This document shows positions 47,003 through 55,161 of a stretch of 64,000 bases of DNA, one piece after another. The stretch lies in contig NZ_CP125957.1 of NCBI RefSeq assembly GCF_030064125.1, forward strand, positions 1,984,001 through 2,048,000. Direction: 5' to 3'. Every line of letters starts with the position of its first letter. The stretch's first letter is position 1. A program made the translations under genes and the position numbers. The notes under the pieces are model-generated. The model did no database searches and had not been told where the DNA came from. It saw only the letters and a list, made by a program, of their open reading frames with translations. Source of the DNA: Pseudomonas sp. G2-4 (GTDB taxonomy: Bacteria > Pseudomonadota > Gammaproteobacteria > Pseudomonadales > Pseudomonadaceae).

Positions 47003-47048
47003 CGAAAGTCTACGAGGGCGGGGGAACGGGCGTGTTGATTTGTGTCAA
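47003..47048 (-). promoter_or_regulatory. Anr box and -10 element of hemN
   Basis: On the minus strand TTGACACAAATCAA (47048-47035) differs from the consensus TTGATNNNNATCAA at one base. TAGACT starts 22 bases further on, where the -10 element of a class II FNR-type promoter should lie. Confidence 0.65.
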
Positions 47049-47094
47049 CGGGGCGTCGGGAGCCGTTGAGGTCAGCCCAGGCAACTCAGGACCC

Positions 47095-47214
47095 GTGGCG
47101 AGGGAGCTTGCTCCCGCTCGGCTGCGCAGCAGTCGCACTAGTCAGCTAATGCGCCCTATCTGAAGATTGTTGGGGCCCGCTTCGCAGGCCATCGGGAGCA
47201 AGCTCCCTCGCCAC
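47095..47214. repeat. REP pair, type A
   Basis: GTGGCGAGGGAGCTTGCTCC on the left and its complement on the right, with a spacer of about 70 bases, in the 314-bp gap between hemN and the TauE/SafE-like gene. Apart from this repeat and the hemN promoter, nothing else is seen in that gap. Confidence 0.85.
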
Positions 47215-47286
47215 AGGGGTGCGCCCGACTTTTGAATTCACTCTCCCCACTGGCTGCGAGCCTGCTCGCCAATCGAGGCGACTCGG

Positions 47287-47970
47287 TCAGTGCCCCATGA
47301 GCCAATGCTGATGTGGCCCCGGCAGCGTCCAGAGACCAAAGACAATCACCAGCAACCCACCGGCCATGCGCACGCTGCGTTTGCGCAGCAAGGCGGTGAC
47401 GCGTTCGGCGGCCAGACCGGTGGCGAGCAGCACCGGCCAGGTGCCGAGGCCAAAAGCGAGCATCAGCAGCGCGCTATCCACTGCGTTGCCTTGGCTGGCG
47501 GACCACAACAGGGTGCTGTAGACCAGCCCGCACGGCAACCAGCCCCACAGCGCGCCGAGCAGCAAGGCCCGGGGCAGGCTCGACACCGGCAGCAAGCGGT
47601 TGGCGAAGGGCTGGATGTGCCGCCACAAGCCACGCCCGACGCTTTCGATACGGGTCAGGCCGCTCCACCAACCCGCCAGGTACAGGCCCATGGCAATCAG
47701 CAGCAAACCGGCCAGCACCCGCATGATCATTGCTGCCGGGCTGTTGGCCACGGCCCAGCCGGCCAAGCCGATCAGCAATCCGGCGGTGGCGTAGCTCAGA
47801 ATCCGCCCCAGGTTGTACGCCAGCAGCAGTCGGAAGCGTCGGCTGCGTTGTTCCTTGGGAATCGCCAGGGTCAAGGCGCCCATCAGGCCGCCGCACATGC
47901 CCAGGCAATGACCGCCACCGAGCAGACCAAGGATGACCGCCGAGACCAGCAATGGCGCCAGATCAAGCAT
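47287..47970 (-). CDS. TauE/SafE-like membrane protein of the cco cluster
   Basis: A 227-residue inner-membrane protein with about six hydrophobic segments and the motif GGGHCLGMCGGLMGAL at the N-terminus, whose His and paired Cys could bind a metal. It belongs to the sulfite exporter TauE/SafE-like group that is found next to ccoS in Pseudomonas. Location among cbb3 assembly genes suggests a role in copper or thiol handling during oxidase maturation, but this is inference. The 5' end overlaps ccoS by 8 bp, so it is in the ccoGHIS transcription unit. Confidence 0.85.
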   Translation of the reverse strand: MLDLAPLLVSAVILGLLGGGHCLGMCGGLMGALTLAIPKEQRSRRFRLLLAYNLGRILSYATAGLLIGLAGWAVANSPAAMIMRVLAGLLLIAMGLYLAGWWSGLTRIESVGRGLWRHIQPFANRLLPVSSLPRALLLGALWGWLPCGLVYSTLLWSASQGNAVDSALLMLAFGLGTWPVLLATGLAAERVTALLRKRSVRMAGGLLVIVFGLWTLPGPHQHWLMGH

Positions 47971-48181
47971 GGGGCGGGGCCTTGTCGTCCGGTTCGCGGG
48001 GCTGGCCGCTGGCTTCGTCCACCGCTGCCTTGTGGTTCGGGTCCTGATCGTCGAACAGGATGCTGTGGGCCGGTCCGTCGAGGTCGTCGTACTGCCCGCT
48101 GTCCACGGCCCAGAAAAAAATGTACACGGCGATGGCCACGATCAGCAGCGCGGCCGGAATCATCACGTAAAGAGCTGGCAT
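47963..48181 (-). CDS. ccoS: cbb3 oxidase maturation protein CcoS
   Basis: A 72-residue single-pass membrane protein needed for cofactor insertion into cbb3 oxidase. The family start is clear: MPALYVMIPAALLIVAIAVY, then FFWAVDSGQYDDLDGPAHSI with the conserved Asp/Gly stretch and a hydrophilic acidic tail. It follows ccoI by 24 bp and overlaps the next gene. Confidence 0.95.
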   Translation of the reverse strand: MPALYVMIPAALLIVAIAVYIFFWAVDSGQYDDLDGPAHSILFDDQDPNHKAAVDEASGQPREPDDKAPPHA

Positions 48182-48205
48182 GTCAGGACTCCATGCCCGC
48201 GCGGC

Positions 48206-50656
48206 TCAGGCCGGCAGCGGGCGGGTATCGGGCGTGGCGTCGACAACCTGCGTCTTGGGCTGACGGGTCAGCCTCAGCGCATTCAACACCACGGTCAACG
48301 AACTGATGGACATGCCGACCGCGGCCCACACCGGCGTAATCCAGCCGAGGGCGGCGAACGGCAACATGAGGCCATTGTACAGCCCTGCCCACACCAGGTT
48401 CTCGATGATTACCCGGCGGGTGCGCCGGGCCAGGTCGAAGGCATGGATCAGGGCGTCGAGGCGGTTGGACAGCAGCACCGCATCGGCACTGGTCTTGGCC
48501 AGGTCCGTGGCCGAGCCCATGGCGACACTGATGTCCGCCGCCGCCAGCACCGGCACGTCGTTCACCCCATCGCCGAGCATCAGCACCTTGCGGCCTTGTT
48601 GATGCAACTGTTGCAACACGGCCAGTTTGTGGTCCGGGCGCAGGCCGCCCCGGGCCTCATCAATCCCCAGTTCGGCGGCGACGCTGGCCACCATCGGCGA
48701 ACTGTCGCCGGACAGCAGCAACGTCCGCCAGCCCCGTGCCTTGCAGGCCGCCAGCAGCGCCGGGGCATCGGCGCGTAGACGGTCGTCGAGGACGAACCAG
48801 GCCAGCGGCCCGTTATCATTGCCCAGCAACAGCCATTGACCGGGCTCGTCCGGCATTGCCGGTACCGCTGCGCCGCTCAGTTCACAGACGAAACCGGGCT
48901 GGCCGATGCGCAGGCGCTGTGCGTCCACTAAACCTTCGAGTCCCAATCCTGGGCTGCTTTGCACCTGTTCGGCGGCCAATGGCGCCCGTCCGAAGGCGCG
49001 GGCTATAGGGTGTTCGGAGCGATTTTCCAGGGCCGCGGCCAGTCCCAGGCATTGATCGCTGTCCAGGGCCGCCAACGGTCGAATGGCGCGCAATGCCAAA
49101 CGACCTTCGGTGAGGGTGCCGGTCTTGTCGAAAATCACCGTGTCGATCTGGTTCAGGCCCTCCAGCACATGGCCGCGAGTCAGCAGCAGGCCAAGCTTGT
49201 GCAGGGTGCCGGTGGCGGCGGTGAGGGCGGTCGGCGTGGCCAGCGACAGGGCGCAAGGACAAGTGGCGACCAGCATTGCCAGGACGATCCAGAAGGCGCG
49301 GGAGGCATCCAGTTGCCACCACAACAGCCCGATGGCAGCCGCCGCGACCAGGGAGAACAACAGGAACCACTGGGCGGCGCGATCGGCGATTTCCGCCAGT
49401 CGTGGTTTCTCGGCCTGGGCCCGCTCCAGCAGCCGCACGATGGCCGACAATCGAGTGTCCTGCCCAAGGGCCAACACCTCGACCGTCAACGCCCCTTCGA
49501 CGTTCAGCGTACCCGCCGTGACCGCATCGCCCACCTGGCGCGGTTGCGGCAGGTATTCACCGGTCAACAGCGATTCGTCGATGCTGGACTGGCCCTCGAG
49601 GATCCGGCCATCGGCCGGCAGGACCGCGCCTGGGTGCACCAGCACCCGATCGCCGGTGCGCAATTCGCGAAGCAGGATGCGCTCGCTCTGGCCGTTATCT
49701 TCCAGGCGCAGGCACGAGGCCGGCAACAGATTGACCAGTTGTGCAGTGGCGGCAGCGGTGCGCTCCCGAGCCCGGCGTTCCAAGTAGCGACCGGCCAGCA
49801 GGAACAGGGCGAACATGCCCACTGCATCGAAATACAGCTCGCCGACGCCGGTGATCGACGTCCAGATCCCGGCGACGTAAGCGCCGCCAATGGCCAGGGA
49901 CACCGAAACATCCATGGTCAGGTGCCGGGTGCGCAGGTCGCGCATTGCACCTTTGAAGAACGGCGCGCAGCTATAGAAGACGATGGGGGTGGTGAGAAAC
50001 AGCGCGACCCAGCGCAGGATGGTGTGCATCTCCGGGCTCAGGTCAATATTGAATTCCGGCCAGGTGGCCATGGTCGCCATCATCGCCTGGAACCACAGCA
50101 GCCCGGCCACGCCCAATTGGCGCAGGGCCAGGCGGTTTTGTGCGGCCAGTTGTTCGCAAGCCTGGTCGGCCTGGTACGGGTGGGCGACGTAGCCGATCTG
50201 GCGCAGCTCGGCGAGCAGTTTGCTCAGCGGCAATTGCGCGTCGGCCCACTGCACATGCAGGCGATGATTGGATAGGTTCAACCGTGCCTCGGCCACGGCC
50301 GGCAGGCTGCGCAACTGTTTTTCGATCAACCAGCCGCAGGCGGCGCAACTGATGCCTTCCATCAGCAGGGTGGCTTCGGCCAGTTCACCTTCATGGTGCA
50401 CGAACGACTGCTGCACGTCAGGGCGATCGTACAGCGCCAGTTCATCGGTCAGTTGAACGGGCAGGGTTTCGGGGTTGGCCGACGCTTCGCTGCGATGCAG
50501 GTAATAACTCTCCAGGCCTCCAGCCACGATGGCCTCGGCCACCGCTTGACAACCCGGACAGCAGAGCTCGCGAGTTTCACCGAGGACAACGGCGGTGAAG
50601 CGACTGCCGGGGGGGACGGGCAGGGCGCAGTGGTAGCAGGGCTGTGGAGTGGTCAT
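48206..50656 (-). CDS. ccoI: Copper-translocating P-type ATPase CcoI
   Basis: An 816-residue heavy-metal P1B-ATPase that supplies copper for cbb3 oxidase assembly. The N-terminus has an extra Cys-rich site (CYHCALPVP and CCPGCQAV) and a heavy-metal-associated domain with GISCAACGWLIEK. Core motifs are the metal-channel CPC (ATCPCALSLATPTAL), the phosphorylation site FDKTGTLTEG, the HP-type motif SEHPIARAF and the hinge LGDGVNDVPVL. Eight transmembrane helices are expected. A type A REP lies between its start and ccoH, unusual inside an operon. Confidence 0.95.
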   Translation of the reverse strand: MTTPQPCYHCALPVPPGSRFTAVVLGETRELCCPGCQAVAEAIVAGGLESYYLHRSEASANPETLPVQLTDELALYDRPDVQQSFVHHEGELAEATLLMEGISCAACGWLIEKQLRSLPAVAEARLNLSNHRLHVQWADAQLPLSKLLAELRQIGYVAHPYQADQACEQLAAQNRLALRQLGVAGLLWFQAMMATMATWPEFNIDLSPEMHTILRWVALFLTTPIVFYSCAPFFKGAMRDLRTRHLTMDVSVSLAIGGAYVAGIWTSITGVGELYFDAVGMFALFLLAGRYLERRARERTAAATAQLVNLLPASCLRLEDNGQSERILLRELRTGDRVLVHPGAVLPADGRILEGQSSIDESLLTGEYLPQPRQVGDAVTAGTLNVEGALTVEVLALGQDTRLSAIVRLLERAQAEKPRLAEIADRAAQWFLLFSLVAAAAIGLLWWQLDASRAFWIVLAMLVATCPCALSLATPTALTAATGTLHKLGLLLTRGHVLEGLNQIDTVIFDKTGTLTEGRLALRAIRPLAALDSDQCLGLAAALENRSEHPIARAFGRAPLAAEQVQSSPGLGLEGLVDAQRLRIGQPGFVCELSGAAVPAMPDEPGQWLLLGNDNGPLAWFVLDDRLRADAPALLAACKARGWRTLLLSGDSSPMVASVAAELGIDEARGGLRPDHKLAVLQQLHQQGRKVLMLGDGVNDVPVLAAADISVAMGSATDLAKTSADAVLLSNRLDALIHAFDLARRTRRVIIENLVWAGLYNGLMLPFAALGWITPVWAAVGMSISSLTVVLNALRLTRQPKTQVVDATPDTRPLPA

Positions 50657-50713
50657 GGTTGTCGCACGAAAGCCTTTGTGACTAAGGAGCTTGCTGGTTT
50701 GTGAACGCTGTTC

Positions 50714-50830
50714 GTGGCGAGGGAGCTTGCTCCCGCTCGGCTGCGAAGCAGTCGCCTAGCCAATTTTGTTTGAATAAACAAAAAAGGCGGGGCCGCTTGG
50801 CGGCCCCGCGGGAGCAAGCTCCTTCGCCAC
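50714..50830. repeat. REP pair, type A, inside the ccoGHIS operon
   Basis: GTGGCGAGGGAGCTTGCTCC and its complement (with one T change near the end) lie between ccoI and ccoH, so the operon transcript would contain this hairpin. Confidence 0.85.
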
Positions 50831-50841
50831 AGGAAAGCCGT

Positions 50842-51387
50842 CTACTTCTTCAGGTCTTCAGCGCCTTGCAGCGGTTCATCGCCGAGCAGGATGTCCTGGT
50901 CGTGGTTGATCTGTTCTTCTTCGAACAGGCGCCAGGTCTTGTCGTTTTCCACGCCCAGCAATTCGACAAAGCGTCGGCCTTCGATCTTGTCCGTCAACTG
51001 GCCGACGTACCGCCCCGGCTCACTGTCATTACGGGTCAGGACGATCTTGCGGTCCTTTTCCGGCTGGGTCGGCGAGATCAGGCTCAGTTCCAGGGTCTGG
51101 GGGCGGCTGTTGCCGTTCAGGCGCAGGTTCACTTCACCGGTGACGTCATCCAACTGAACGTTGGCATGCAGTTGCAGGGTCTGGCCCAGCAGTTCGCGCT
51201 CCAGCGAGCGATTGATACCCTTGCCGGCTTCGTAATAGTTATCGTTGACCAGGTTGTCCGGATTTTTCACCGCAATGGTCACCATCGTCAGGCTCAGTGT
51301 CACCGAACAGGTCAGGATCGCAATGATGATCCACGGCCAGAGGTGCTTGTACCAAGGGCTGGTGGCGGTTGCTGCAGGCATGTTCAT
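50842..51387 (-). CDS. ccoH: cbb3 oxidase assembly protein CcoH (FixH)
   Basis: A 181-residue membrane protein of the FixH family that interacts with the assembling oxidase. A single N-terminal transmembrane helix (WPWIIIAILTCSVTLSLTMV) is followed by a periplasmic domain with NLVNDNYYEAGKGINRSLER, the family signature, and a beta-rich remainder. ATG 51387 has GAGAG four bases upstream; a TTG at 51396 overlapping ccoG is the longer option. It starts 5 bp after ccoG stops. Confidence 0.93.
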   Translation of the reverse strand: MNMPAATATSPWYKHLWPWIIIAILTCSVTLSLTMVTIAVKNPDNLVNDNYYEAGKGINRSLERELLGQTLQLHANVQLDDVTGEVNLRLNGNSRPQTLELSLISPTQPEKDRKIVLTRNDSEPGRYVGQLTDKIEGRRFVELLGVENDKTWRLFEEEQINHDQDILLGDEPLQGAEDLKK

Positions 51388-51392
51388 TTCTC

Positions 51393-52808
51393 TCAACGAG
51401 TTTGTGGGCCGATGAACCGGCTCTTGGCTTCGACATGTACGCTTTCGTCATCGGCATCCTTGAGGATGAAGGTCACCTCGTTGGTGCTCGATGGCAATTG
51501 CTCCGGTGCGCTGGACAGTTCCACCGGCTGGCTGAAGATCTCGCCGGCCGCGACCTTGATTTCCCGTCGGCCTTGCAGCTTGAGATCGGGCAGGCCGGTG
51601 GCTTCCAGGACGTACGTATGGTCGCGCTGGTCCTTGTTCATGATCTTGAGGCTGTAGACGTTCTCGATCCGGCCTTCGGCGTTTTCGCGGTACAGCACGC
51701 GGTCCTTGCTGACGTCGAAACCCACCAGCGAACGCATGAAGAACGCCGTCACCAGCAAACTGATCATTGCCAGCAAGACCAAGGCATAGCCGATCAGGCG
51801 CGGGCGCAGTTTATGGGTTTTCTGCCCCGACAGGTTGTGCTCGGTGGTGTAGCTGATCAGGCCGCGGGGATAATCCATCTTGTCCATGATGTTGTCGCAG
51901 GCGTCGATGCAGGCTGCGCAACCAATGCATTCGATCTGCAGGCCGTCGCGAATGTCGATGCCGGTAGGGCAAACCTGCACGCACATGGTGCAGTCGATGC
52001 AGTCCCCCAGGCCCAGGGCCTTGTAGTCGACGCCCTTTTTGCGCGGGCCACGGCTTTCGCCGCGGCGCGGGTCGTAGGACACGATCAGGGTGTCCTTGTC
52101 GAACATGACGCTCTGGAAGCGGGCGTAAGGGCACATGTAGATGCACACCTGCTCACGCAGCCAGCCGGCGTTGCCGTAGGTGGCGAGGGTGAAGAAACCC
52201 ACCCAGAAATACGACCAGCCATCGGCCTGGCCGGTAAAGAACTCGAACATCAGTTCACGGATGGGCGTGAAGTAACCGACGAAAGTCATGCCGGTGACGA
52301 AACCGATCAGCAACCACAGGCTGTGCTTGGCGAACTTGCGCAGGAGCTTGTTGACGCTCATGGACGCCTTGTCGAGCTTGATGCGTTGGTTGCGGTCGCC
52401 TTCGGTGACTTTTTCGCACCACATGAAGATCCAGGTCCACACACTCTGCGGACAGGTATAACCGCACCACACTCGTCCGGCATAGACCGTGATGAAAAAC
52501 AGGCCGAAGGCGGCAATGATCAACAGCCCGGACAGCAGGATGAAATCCTGGGGCCAGAAGGTCGCACCGAAAATAAAGAATTTACGCTCCGGCAGGTTCC
52601 ACCAGACGGCCTGATGGCCGCCCCAGTTCAACCAGACGGTACCGAAATACAGCAGGAACAATAACCCACCGCCCACCATCCGCAGGTTGCGGAACAGGCC
52701 GGTGAAGGCGCGGGTGTAGATTTTTTCCCGAGAGGCATACAGGTCGACGCTTGTGTTCGCGTCCTTGGCAGGCGGGGTAACGTCATGTACCGGAATCTGG
52801 TTGCTCAT
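51393..52808 (-). CDS. ccoG: cbb3 oxidase assembly Cu(II) reductase CcoG (RdxA/FixG)
   Basis: A 471-residue membrane ferredoxin-like protein reported in other bacteria to reduce copper for CcoI. It has about five transmembrane helices (FRNLRMVGGGLLFLLYF and others), WCGYTCPQSVWTWIF with conserved Cys, two [4Fe-4S] motifs (CIDCTMCVQVCPTGIDIRD and CIGCAACIDACDNIMDK) and a periplasmic immunoglobulin-like C-terminus. ATG 52808 is the family start (MSNQIPVHDVTPP). An Anr-like box lies 168-181 bases upstream. In other Pseudomonas the neighbour would be ccoP1; here an insertion separates them. Confidence 0.95.
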   Translation of the reverse strand: MSNQIPVHDVTPPAKDANTSVDLYASREKIYTRAFTGLFRNLRMVGGGLLFLLYFGTVWLNWGGHQAVWWNLPERKFFIFGATFWPQDFILLSGLLIIAAFGLFFITVYAGRVWCGYTCPQSVWTWIFMWCEKVTEGDRNQRIKLDKASMSVNKLLRKFAKHSLWLLIGFVTGMTFVGYFTPIRELMFEFFTGQADGWSYFWVGFFTLATYGNAGWLREQVCIYMCPYARFQSVMFDKDTLIVSYDPRRGESRGPRKKGVDYKALGLGDCIDCTMCVQVCPTGIDIRDGLQIECIGCAACIDACDNIMDKMDYPRGLISYTTEHNLSGQKTHKLRPRLIGYALVLLAMISLLVTAFFMRSLVGFDVSKDRVLYRENAEGRIENVYSLKIMNKDQRDHTYVLEATGLPDLKLQGRREIKVAAGEIFSQPVELSSAPEQLPSSTNEVTFILKDADDESVHVEAKSRFIGPQTR

Positions 52809-52975
52809 CAAAATGCATCCCACGGCAGTGGAAAAGTGCCAAGGCCAGTACGTGCCGACCACGGTCAGAAGGGCGTTGCAATGGCGCAATGATACGCCTG
52901 TCGGTCTAGCTCAAGGGTGCGACCTTTGGTCGCGTTGGGCGCTGGGGGTGAATGGTGTAATGGATGTAACAAGGC

Positions 52976-52989
52976 ATGATCCAGATCAA
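52976..52989 (-). promoter_or_regulatory. Anr box upstream of ccoG
   Basis: On the minus strand TTGATCTGGATCAT differs from TTGATNNNNATCAA at one base. It is about 170 bases before the ccoG start; the intervening leader has no gene. Confidence 0.55.
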
Positions 52990-53063
52990 TTGACTTGTCG
53001 AGTATAGCCGTCTAGCCGAAGCAGATGACGCCGATGAGAACTCCATCGGCGTCGCCTTGAGTC

Positions 53064-54062
53064 TTATCGAACGTCGATGGTGTGGCTGGCGACAGGGTTG
53101 CGCCAGTCGTTGTCGGCAATGACATTGACGGTCAGTTGTTTTCTGTCGTCGGCGATCTTTATGTACAACCAGGTCTTGCGCGCGGCCGAGCCACTCATGA
53201 ACAGTGGCACGTCGCCGTAGATATAGTTGGACGGGTAATAGCCGTGCTTCTTGTCCGCGCTGTAGGAAAACACGGCGGTGACGCCGTAATCATCAATCAA
53301 CTTTTTGAAACGATGGATTTCCGTCTCCCTGACGGGCCAGTGAAACGCCTGGTGCAAGTTCAACAGAATGATTTTTCCCTGTGCGCGTGCTAATTGCAGA
53401 TCACGTTCCAGCCAGTCGAGGGACGGGGTAATTTCATAGGCAGTGGTGTTGAAAACGGCATGGGTGGAAAAATTTGCCGAATAGGCCGGCTGGTTGTGTA
53501 ACTGAACCACGTGTACATCGCCAAAATCCTTGGAGTAGGCGAGGCTTCCGTACCAGGTTTTCGTCAGGCCAGAGGCTCTGGCCGAAAGGTCCATGTTTGG
53601 GACTTTCCCCCAATATCGCGCTTTGAGGTCATCGATACTTCCCGCGGCGCAACTGGCGCAACTTCCGACATTGAAGTCGTAGTCATGGTTACCCAGACCG
53701 TAGTCGTAAAGATTATTCAGTTTGTTCTGCAGGACTGTCTTGATATAGCCGCGCTCACTGGAATGGCCTGATCGGGTCAGGTTGCCGTTGATCATGACCG
53801 GGACGGCAGCAGTTCCACCCGACTGCGCCCGGAACGCGGCAATGCTGGCGTACTGGGCCTCGATCAGCCATCGGGACCGGGACTCTGTGTCGCTGGCTGG
53901 CTCTGCCTCGCCGTTTTCGGATCTTTCACTGGAGGGGTACTTCGGGCTTGCAGCGAATACGATGTGGCCGGGGGGTGTATCAGCAGCAAATGAATGGGTG
54001 ACCGGTACGCAGCAGCAAAGTAGTAAGTCTGATAAAAGCCTCAGATGGATTAAGTTCTTCAT
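53064..54062 (-). CDS. Secreted metallophosphoesterase-like protein, divergent active site
   Basis: A 332-residue protein with a signal peptide (MKNLIHLRLLSDLLLCCCVP, cleavage after HSFAA). The mature part has the overall order of a calcineurin-type phosphoesterase: VPVMINGNLTRSGHSSER (usual GDL, here GNL), YGLGNHDYDF (intact GNHD), ILLNLHQAFHW, and a region VFSYSADKKHG where GHxH is expected. The first DxH motif is not recognisable. Catalysis is therefore uncertain. Two Cys pairs (CASCAAG) are present. ATG 54062 is chosen for the signal peptide; upstream open frame is not protein-like. The gene lies in an apparent insertion between ccoG and ccoP1. Confidence 0.75.
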   Translation of the reverse strand: MKNLIHLRLLSDLLLCCCVPVTHSFAADTPPGHIVFAASPKYPSSERSENGEAEPASDTESRSRWLIEAQYASIAAFRAQSGGTAAVPVMINGNLTRSGHSSERGYIKTVLQNKLNNLYDYGLGNHDYDFNVGSCASCAAGSIDDLKARYWGKVPNMDLSARASGLTKTWYGSLAYSKDFGDVHVVQLHNQPAYSANFSTHAVFNTTAYEITPSLDWLERDLQLARAQGKIILLNLHQAFHWPVRETEIHRFKKLIDDYGVTAVFSYSADKKHGYYPSNYIYGDVPLFMSGSAARKTWLYIKIADDRKQLTVNVIADNDWRNPVASHTIDVR

Positions 54063-54347
54063 CGAAATCCTTTTCCATGAATAGTGAGTGGTTTGAGTTC
54101 TTGTGTTACTGGGCGGGACTTTATCGAGGCGCACGTGCGGGCGCCAGAAGGTGCCGCGGTTATATTGATAATGTTTATTTCGATAAAGGCGTGGGGAAGA
54201 GCAAAGCCTCCTCGCCATCAGTGAAACAGTCGACTCCGTGAAACGGCTCTTCGCCATGGTCCATTCAAAAGCGCTGTTGAAAAACAGATCGTGCCAACGG
54301 CTCACGCTGAATCAAGCTTAAAATCGGGTGGTTTGTGTGGGGGGGTA

Positions 54348-54758
54348 CTAGCTTGACCACGGATCAAGCAATGCCACGCCGCTGCTTTGGAAATCAGTCA
54401 CATTGCGGGTGACTACGGTCAGTCCGTGGACCAACGCAGTGGCAGCAATCAGTGCATCGCATTCATTGCTGCGATCCGGAACGTGCAGGCGAGCGCAGCG
54501 CAGCGCGACGGCGCGGTCGACTGCCAGGATTCTTCCGGCGAAGGCGGGCATCACATGGTTATCCAGCCATGCGCGCAGGCGGCTGCCTTGCTCCGGGTCT
54601 TTGCGTTCGAAGCGCAACACTCCCGTTTCCAGTTCCAATACGGTAATCGCCGAGACGTAAAGGCTGGGGGCGGGCACGCTACGCGCCCAGGCCTGTACGT
54701 TTTTATTGGCTTGAGGCTTGCGCAGTTCCGAAATGACGTTGGTGTCGAGTAGGTACAT
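54348..54758 (-). CDS. PIN-domain ribonuclease toxin (VapC/FitB type)
   Basis: A 136-residue type II toxin of the PIN family. The acidic residues expected to bind Mg2+ are present: Asp 5 in MYLLDTNVISELRKP, Glu in VLELETGVLRFER, Asp in NECDALIAATA, and Asp in TRNVTDFQ. It probably cleaves RNA, with a target not predictable from sequence. The ATG shares its A with the antitoxin stop (TGATG), showing coupling. Together with the antitoxin it forms a self-contained cassette between the phosphoesterase-like gene and ccoP1. Confidence 0.93.
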   Translation of the reverse strand: MYLLDTNVISELRKPQANKNVQAWARSVPAPSLYVSAITVLELETGVLRFERKDPEQGSRLRAWLDNHVMPAFAGRILAVDRAVALRCARLHVPDRSNECDALIAATALVHGLTVVTRNVTDFQSSGVALLDPWSS

Positions 54759-55012
54759 CAGGACAGGTCCACCGGTCGAGGAGTGATGACGGCGCGCTCG
54801 GTATCGAAATCAATATCCGGCGTGTCGGGCATGACCAGCAACTCGACAATGCTGGTGCCGACGCCGGTCAGTTTCTGGTAATCCTCAATGCTTAGCAGCA
54901 CATGGGCCGGCTTGCCACGGTCGGTGATGATGACCGGCCCTTGGTGGGTAGCTTTTTTGGCACCACTTGTGTCGTGGTTGAATTCGCGGCTGGAAATAGT
55001 GGTGATGGACAT
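54758..55012 (-). CDS. Phd/YefM-type antitoxin
   Basis: An 84-residue antitoxin partner of the PIN toxin. The N-terminus is a typical Phd/YefM DNA-binding fold: MSITTISSREFNHDTSGAKK, then GPVIITDRGKPAHVLLSIED, and the acidic C-terminal tail (DTPDIDFDTERA) should wrap the toxin. GAGGA lies seven bases before the ATG at 55012. Autoregulation by the antitoxin or complex is expected from the family. Confidence 0.92.
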   Translation of the reverse strand: MSITTISSREFNHDTSGAKKATHQGPVIITDRGKPAHVLLSIEDYQKLTGVGTSIVELLVMPDTPDIDFDTERAVITPRPVDLS

Positions 55013-55105
55013 GGCGGTGTCCTCAAGAGAACTGAATGTAGGCACGTTACTACCGGCGTTGATTGCGGGCAAGATAAAACCGGCTCGGCATGTTGCGGCG
55101 GCAAC

Positions 55106-55143
55106 AAAAAAGGCCCCGTCAACTTGGGTTGACGGGGCCTTTG
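55106..55143 (-). terminator. Rho-independent terminator after ccoP1
   Basis: Read on the minus strand, GGCCCCGTCAA and its complement form an 11-bp stem with a short loop followed by TTTTTT, 20 bases after the ccoP1 stop. It isolates the toxin-antitoxin genes from cco1. Confidence 0.9.
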
Positions 55144-55161
55144 GTACATCAGGCGCAGGCT

